Translations under genes and position numbers: made by a program
Shown here: positions 59,379 to 64,000 of the stretch, one piece after another
How the letters are laid out: the number at the start of each line of letters is the position of its first letter
Numbering within the stretch: position 1 is the stretch's first letter
Assembly: GCA_023374025.1 (NCBI GenBank)
Contig: SIJG01000170.1
Location: 89,132-153,131 of the forward strand
Direction of reading: 5' to 3'
Origin: Heterodera schachtii
Taxonomy: Eukaryota; Nematoda; Chromadorea; Rhabditida; Heteroderidae
DNA length: 64,000 nucleotides
The notes under the pieces: model-generated
What the model was told of the DNA's origin: nothing
What the model saw: the letters and a program-made list of their open reading frames with translations, nothing else
Database searches by the model: none

Positions 59379-62300
59379 TTATTGGTGTTTACAACGACAA
59401 TCATGGGGATTGTGGACCTTACAATAGTCGCCAGTGCTATAACCAAAGGGTACAACCAACAGCCCATGGTTTCGGATTACGCCTTTATTAACAGTAGGGT
59501 TAAACTGCTTTTTAATCGGAACAGTGAAGATCTCTCCATCTTTGGTTATTCTGAAGTTCGTCTCGTAGTCAAACACGACGTTGTTGTCCGCAGTACCCCA
59601 GTTGTCCAACACCATCTTTTTCATCTTCTCATGGCTGATCCGTGCGCAGGCGTTGGAGTCGAGGGTAATGCCTCGGCATTTCATCTTGTACTTGAGCTCA
59701 CCAGTCACATTGTCTCGCAAGCACAACGAATATGCTTTGGGTCCAGCTGAAATTTTAGTAGTTATAAAGTAAAGACTCTTTGGTCTTACCGCAGATAAAC
59801 TCAATGATTGTGTCGTTGGGGTACTCATCCGTCAGCTCACCTTAAGGCAAAGGATTCATTCTAACGCACAAAACAAACACAATTACCAAGCTGTGGACCA
59901 CCGGGCAAAGGATCTGATAAGTCGTTACAGTGTGCATAGAATATGCTGTCCGTGTCCTAAGTGAATTGTCAGTTTATTTTTTATCTATTTTGTTTACCGT
60001 GTAGGCAAGCTGCGTATCGTGACGTTGCACATGGTCTTCGGTGCAGTAGACCTGCTGCATGGATTCCAACAGGTGAAGACGTGCCGCAGATGTTGTCCAT
60101 AGTGCGATGACAATCTAAAGTTTACTGTTTTAAAGAAAAAACTCAATATGTTTTACGTTGCTTGTGTCATGCTCGACAACATGTTCATCCTTTGTCTTAT
60201 AGCACACCATCCAGAACCGATCGGTCAGTTGATCAAGGCTACTGAGTTCGATCTTATCATCGTTGAGCAGCTTCCCGAGGTCAGCGTCGTTGTCCACAAT
60301 TTCGGTTTTGGTCAGCCGATTCCTGTAGAGTGGGTTTGATGTATTTTTGTTGAGTTTATTTACCTTAGTGCAAAGCGTCCCCATAGGGAATTGAGACACA
60401 GCTTCGCAATATAGCGGAGCCCCGGGTTTGGCTTAATTCTGGCTGCCTCAAGACGCACTTTGCTCTTTGCGTAGCAGTTGTCAATATGCTGCTGTTGTCT
60501 TTCTTCCCTCTCCTCCTCCGAGATCCCATCCTCCAAACATTTGGCAGGGTACCCGGATGCTTAAGCATTTTATAATAATAATTTTATATTGCAAATAGCC
60601 AACCTTCTTCTTTTATCTTCAAAAATTTGAAGAGGTACGAGTGAAACAATGAATCGCTCCAATCACATGAAAGTCGCCACACGTACGCACTGAAGACCCG
60701 CGTGACTCGGTACCCTGCTCTCAGAGCAGCTTCCAGTTCAATGTGTGTAATGGTGGTTGAAAAACCTAAATAGGCATTACATTTTAATTATTTTTACACA
60801 GAATTACCTCGTTCATGATCCTCAAAGTGAGGACAGTTGTAATCAGGGTCCACAAGGCCTTTTGGATACATTTCAGAGCACCTCCGACAGAGCATGAAGA
60901 GAGTTCTGTTGTTCATTCGGACCGGGATCACCGGGATGTCTAACAAGCAGTGGCGTGGCGGCACCACAAAACACTTGATGACCCCCTCAAGCGGCATTCC
61001 ATCATTATCAACCATATGCACCGGTTTGGTCCATTCCACGTCTTTGTCCATTTTGAGCAGGGTGGGGTGCCCAATCGGGTATTTGGTGAACATGTTCCTT
61101 TGAATCGACATAATTTTAATTATTTTTTATAAAGCTTACCGTGATGGATACAGACTATTGAAGTCCTTGATCTTGATGCTGCGGTTCAGCTTCTCTCCGT
61201 TTGGTTTCATGATACCCATGGCCAAACAATCGGGTCCAGTTCGGCCTAAATTTTCAATTGTTTCACAAAAAATAGCAAAATGAAATACCTCCAAAGAAGG
61301 CGTCCCGGAACTCAATGGGCCCAGAGTCCGGTGTATTGTCAAAGAAGGCTTTCATTGCAGGGTCTTCCTCCAGCATACGCATCAGATGGCACTCCCAGAT
61401 GATCTCCACTTCAAAGTCCCTGGCGATTTGTTTGACACGCTTGGCATCCCTCGCACGGATCGCACCTGCTGTCTCTCCACCGCCAACAATCGCCTCCTGA
61501 TCCGGAAAACAGTTGGGGCAAGCATGCCAATAGCAGCTTAAATAATCAGACATTGATGGATTTTTTTCAAATAAATTAGATACCCATTCACTTCAATCGC
61601 CAGGTTTTTCGCCATCCCAGGGCGCTCCATCATTCCATCAAGGCTATAGTTTCCATATTTGTACTCGCCGCCGGGGCTTTCAATGAAGCGGAGTGTCCAA
61701 CCGTTGTCGCGCATCTCTTCCACCGCACGCCATTTGAGGTACTTGCGAGCAATTGTGCTCTGCTTTCCCCTCTTTTCATAACCAAGATGAGGGACAATGG
61801 CGATGCGTTCATTATCCTGGTGCGACAGTGCTACAAAGTATTTCATGCAGGCAGACTGAAATTTAAAATTATTTTTTTTAAAATCACCTTTCTCAGTTAC
61901 CGGGATGGTGATTGAATCGGTTAAATCATGCATTGTCTCGGCCATGAAGAGCTCTCGCATTTTCAGAACACCATGTACCAGGATTTGGACATCTGAAGTT
62001 TCGACGGAATATTGTGAAATTTATCATAATTTTTACCAGTTTTGCAATAGTCTGCGATGATTTCTCGCAAGTCGAAGCGTGTGTTGATGTTGTCTGCGTG
62101 CCATTTCTCCAGCTTGATCCGCTCCTCTGGGAAGTGGCTTCCTGGAGAATAGTCGTGAAGCGGTGGAAGGGTGTCCAAGACGTTTCCGTAGTTAGCAGAC
62201 TAAAATTTATGGATCTGTCATTTTTTTTAAATTTTTTACACCTTATTAAACTTATGCGGAAAATATTTTTTGTTTTCCACTCCATCGATGTTCAAGCCAA

Positions 62301-64000
62301 ACGTCTTGACGAAAGAAGCCAATTTCAGCGGAATGAGTTTATAGCTGAAAATTTGCTTTAACTATGCCATTTTTCCGTAATTTACCTGTCCCGGAAGATG
62401 GTCGTCGTGATAGCACCCTTCTTATGTGCCTTCATCTCCAGCAGATGGTTGCCTTGACGGACAAGATCAGGACGAACACCCATACGTAACATCTCGCCAA
62501 AGATGAGCACGTGATCATATCGTGAACCTAAAATTTTTCTGTTATTTTGTTTTTAATTTTGTTAATTACCGGCATGGGCGTAGGCGTAGGTCTTCACGGA
62601 TTTCGACTTTTCTCCGCCTTCATCGTATCCGAGCATGTAATTGTTGTCAGCATCATTGCCGTCGTTGTCTTCATCATCATCGGCTTCGTTGTCAAAGAAG
62701 CAAGCCTCTTCATTGTTGATATTATGCTTAGCGGTGTGCTTGCGTTTCTTTCCACGCTCGTTGTGATCGAGTCCAAGCGTTTCGGTCTCGAACTGCAGAA
62801 GCCATTTTGTGAATGCTGCCAATGGATCATCAACACGGAAGCGGCGCTCTACTTCGGTGTTGTAGAAATCGAATGGAGCCCATGCGTACGTCCGGTAGTC
62901 GCCGCAGATCCCGCATTTCTGCTCCAGCGTCTGGTTCCAGATTCCCTTCTCGATGCAATTCGTGCAAGTCACGTGTGCATAGCAGAAATTCACCTGACAA
63001 TTGTCTTTGTTTACGCAAATAAAGAAAAGTTTACCTGGTGTTTGAAGCGGGAAATTTCAGGATCAGGCTGAAAGTCCGTCGTGCACTCGAAGTCGAAGAA
63101 GATAATTCGCTTCTCTGTCTTCTTCTTTGGACGGTATGGAATGTAGCATTCCCTGGGTGCGTGGAATCCTAAACACACACGGCAGAACTTGTGACCACAT
63201 ACATGGCCTCTCTCTTTGTCTTGATGCTGAAACATACGATTATTCTTCGAAAAAACGGCAACGACTGACCATTGCGCGATAAATGACACCACAATCCACG
63301 CATTTTTTGGAGCTTCTGCAGACTGCCTTGTCAATTTTCGCTTCTTTGTCACCCTTCTTGATTGTTACTTTAACGACCTTGGCATGATGTTCAAAGCATT
63401 CACGGCTCTCAAAAGTCTGCACAAAAATTTTTTAATGTATATATGAGCTATGTGGCCTTACCTTTCCACAACCAAGGCAAGACGCACAAAACCCGCTGTC
63501 CTTGCAGGTCCCTCGAAATGTATTGCCGACTCGTTGACAATTGCGGCATTTCCACTTGCAATTTCCGTTGTGGCGAGTCTGGTGTGTGTATGGAATTTCA
63601 CACTAAACATTGGGATTGCACTTAATTTATTGTCATTTATTTACCCCAAAACAATAGTTGGTCTTGGTTCCAAATAATCTCCCTATTGATTTGATTGGGT
63701 TAAAATGGCCAGCTTGTCCAGCTTCCCCCTCAGTGAAAAGCACACAAAGTTCCTGTTTATATTCGATGACTTTGGATTTCCACAGTGGCTTCATTTTCCC
63801 AAAGGTACCGAAGCAAAAAAGACGAAACGTGCTCGGATAGTGTTGATCATAATAAGCCTTAAAATAATACTCGCTTTTATTGTAACATGAAATTTACTTG
63901 AATTTTCTCCCCATATTCTTCAATAGAGTAGAAAGGCAAGTTCATATTAATTCCGCAAGCCTGGCATAGGGTTGTTATGTCACTCTGCTGCCTTCTTTCA
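59379..64000 (-). CDS. Protein-primed family B DNA polymerase (Polinton/Maverick type), 3' part of gene
   Basis: Replicative polymerase with proofreading exonuclease, of the kind that copies linear protein-primed genomes. I read 21 exons: 63898-64000, 63645-63857, 63462-63602, 63270-63416, 63035-63226, 62570-62993, 62386-62527, 62242-62344, 62037-62199, 61901-61992, 61584-61855, 61289-61536, 61140-61245, 60808-61097, 60604-60765, 60364-60559, 60157-60322, 59998-60114, 59887-59956, 59790-59840, 59379-59746. All 20 introns are 40-47 nt, GT..AG, and the phases fit, leaving about 1,254 open codons; the N-terminus is off the window. The first five exons are Cys/His-rich (zinc-binding-like). Exo I FFDFECTTD is in exon 5, Exo II FRDS at the exon 7/8 border, and Exo III YxxxD at the exon 9/10 border. 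A CYWHACPNCFPD block is in exon 12, motif A DFNSLYPS in exon 13, motif B KLCLNSLWGRFA in exon 16, motif C DTDSIF opens exon 19, and KMKCRGIT is in exon 21. No break seen. GC-rich against the desert. It may be part of a Polinton or a captured host gene. Confidence 0.88.
63035..63602 (-). other. Cys/His-rich N-terminal exons of the polymerase
   Basis: Exon 3 (63462-63602) has nine Cys in 47 codons, including KCRNCQRV and FCASCLGCGK. Exon 4 (63270-63416) has VCRSSKKCVDCG. Exon 5 (63035-63226) starts with GHVCGHKFCRVCLGFHAPRE before the Exo I motif. Exon 1 also has LCQACG. These CxxC/CxxH spacings suggest two or three zinc ribbons ahead of the exonuclease domain. Whether this is usual for nematode members of the family cannot be judged here. 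Confidence 0.6.

Noticed and set aside
59171..59467. 98-codon minus-strand ORF across the 3' UTR
   Set aside because: It runs past the polymerase stop in another frame through palindrome sequence and has no independent support.
59361..59750. 129-codon plus-strand ORF
   Set aside because: Antisense shadow of the last polymerase exon.
61538..61960. Continuous 140-codon reading through 61856-61900
   Set aside because: The 45-nt AT-rich insert has a GTAACTGAG donor and TTTCAG acceptor and is a multiple of three, so it reads through by chance. An intron is the better model given the other 40-47 nt introns.
62547..63071. 174-codon plus-strand ORF with hydrophobic segments
   Set aside because: It lies antisense to polymerase exons 5-6 and is explained as a shadow of that coding sequence.

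Overview
The window looks like a gene-poor, extremely AT-rich piece of an invertebrate nuclear genome, most likely a nematode. Four things point that way: the one large gene has 20 visible introns, all only about 40-47 nt long with GT..AG ends and TTTCAG-like acceptors; there are degenerate TTAGGC words, the nematode telomere hexamer; a decayed gag fragment resembles nematode LTR elements; and there are no operons or bacterial signals. The species cannot be named from the sequence alone.

Layout. Bases 1-59,000 are a repeat-filled desert. Long ORFs are absent, and kb-scale A-rich and T-rich blocks alternate. It is punctuated by small non-autonomous DNA transposons. Three have perfect terminal inverted repeats and perfect 8-bp target duplications of the hAT type (2835-3011, 27728-28656, 44317-44981), and two are eroded relatives (20277-20546, 23487-23620). 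Several long-armed foldback elements are also present (11606-12172, 13720-13993, 21347-22333, 34659-35130, 52302-52996). A near-identical 2.9-kb block occurs twice in direct orientation (11911-14844 and 16880-19730). A gag relic and a LINE reverse-transcriptase relic lie side by side at 37252-38320.

Genes. Only two loci look protein-coding. One is a very small gene on the minus strand (20651-20821). It encodes a predicted secreted Trp/Gly-rich repeat peptide, interrupted by an in-frame TGA exactly where the repeat calls for TGG. The other is the 3' part of a large minus-strand gene (59379-64000, running off the right edge). It encodes a protein-primed type family B DNA polymerase of the Polinton/Maverick kind, open across all 21 visible exons and carrying the exonuclease and polymerase motifs.

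Immediately beyond the 3' end of the polymerase gene lies a large imperfect palindrome (58247-59337). Its arms contain the gene's 3' flank plus arrays of TTAGGC-like and CTGAGCTTTAG-like words. It may be a terminal repeat of the element that carried the polymerase, or the scar of a head-to-head rearrangement. A further pattern across the desert is a recurring T-tract ending in TCATG followed by a short, GC-richer, mostly unique word (at least 12 cases on both strands). No known feature type explains it.
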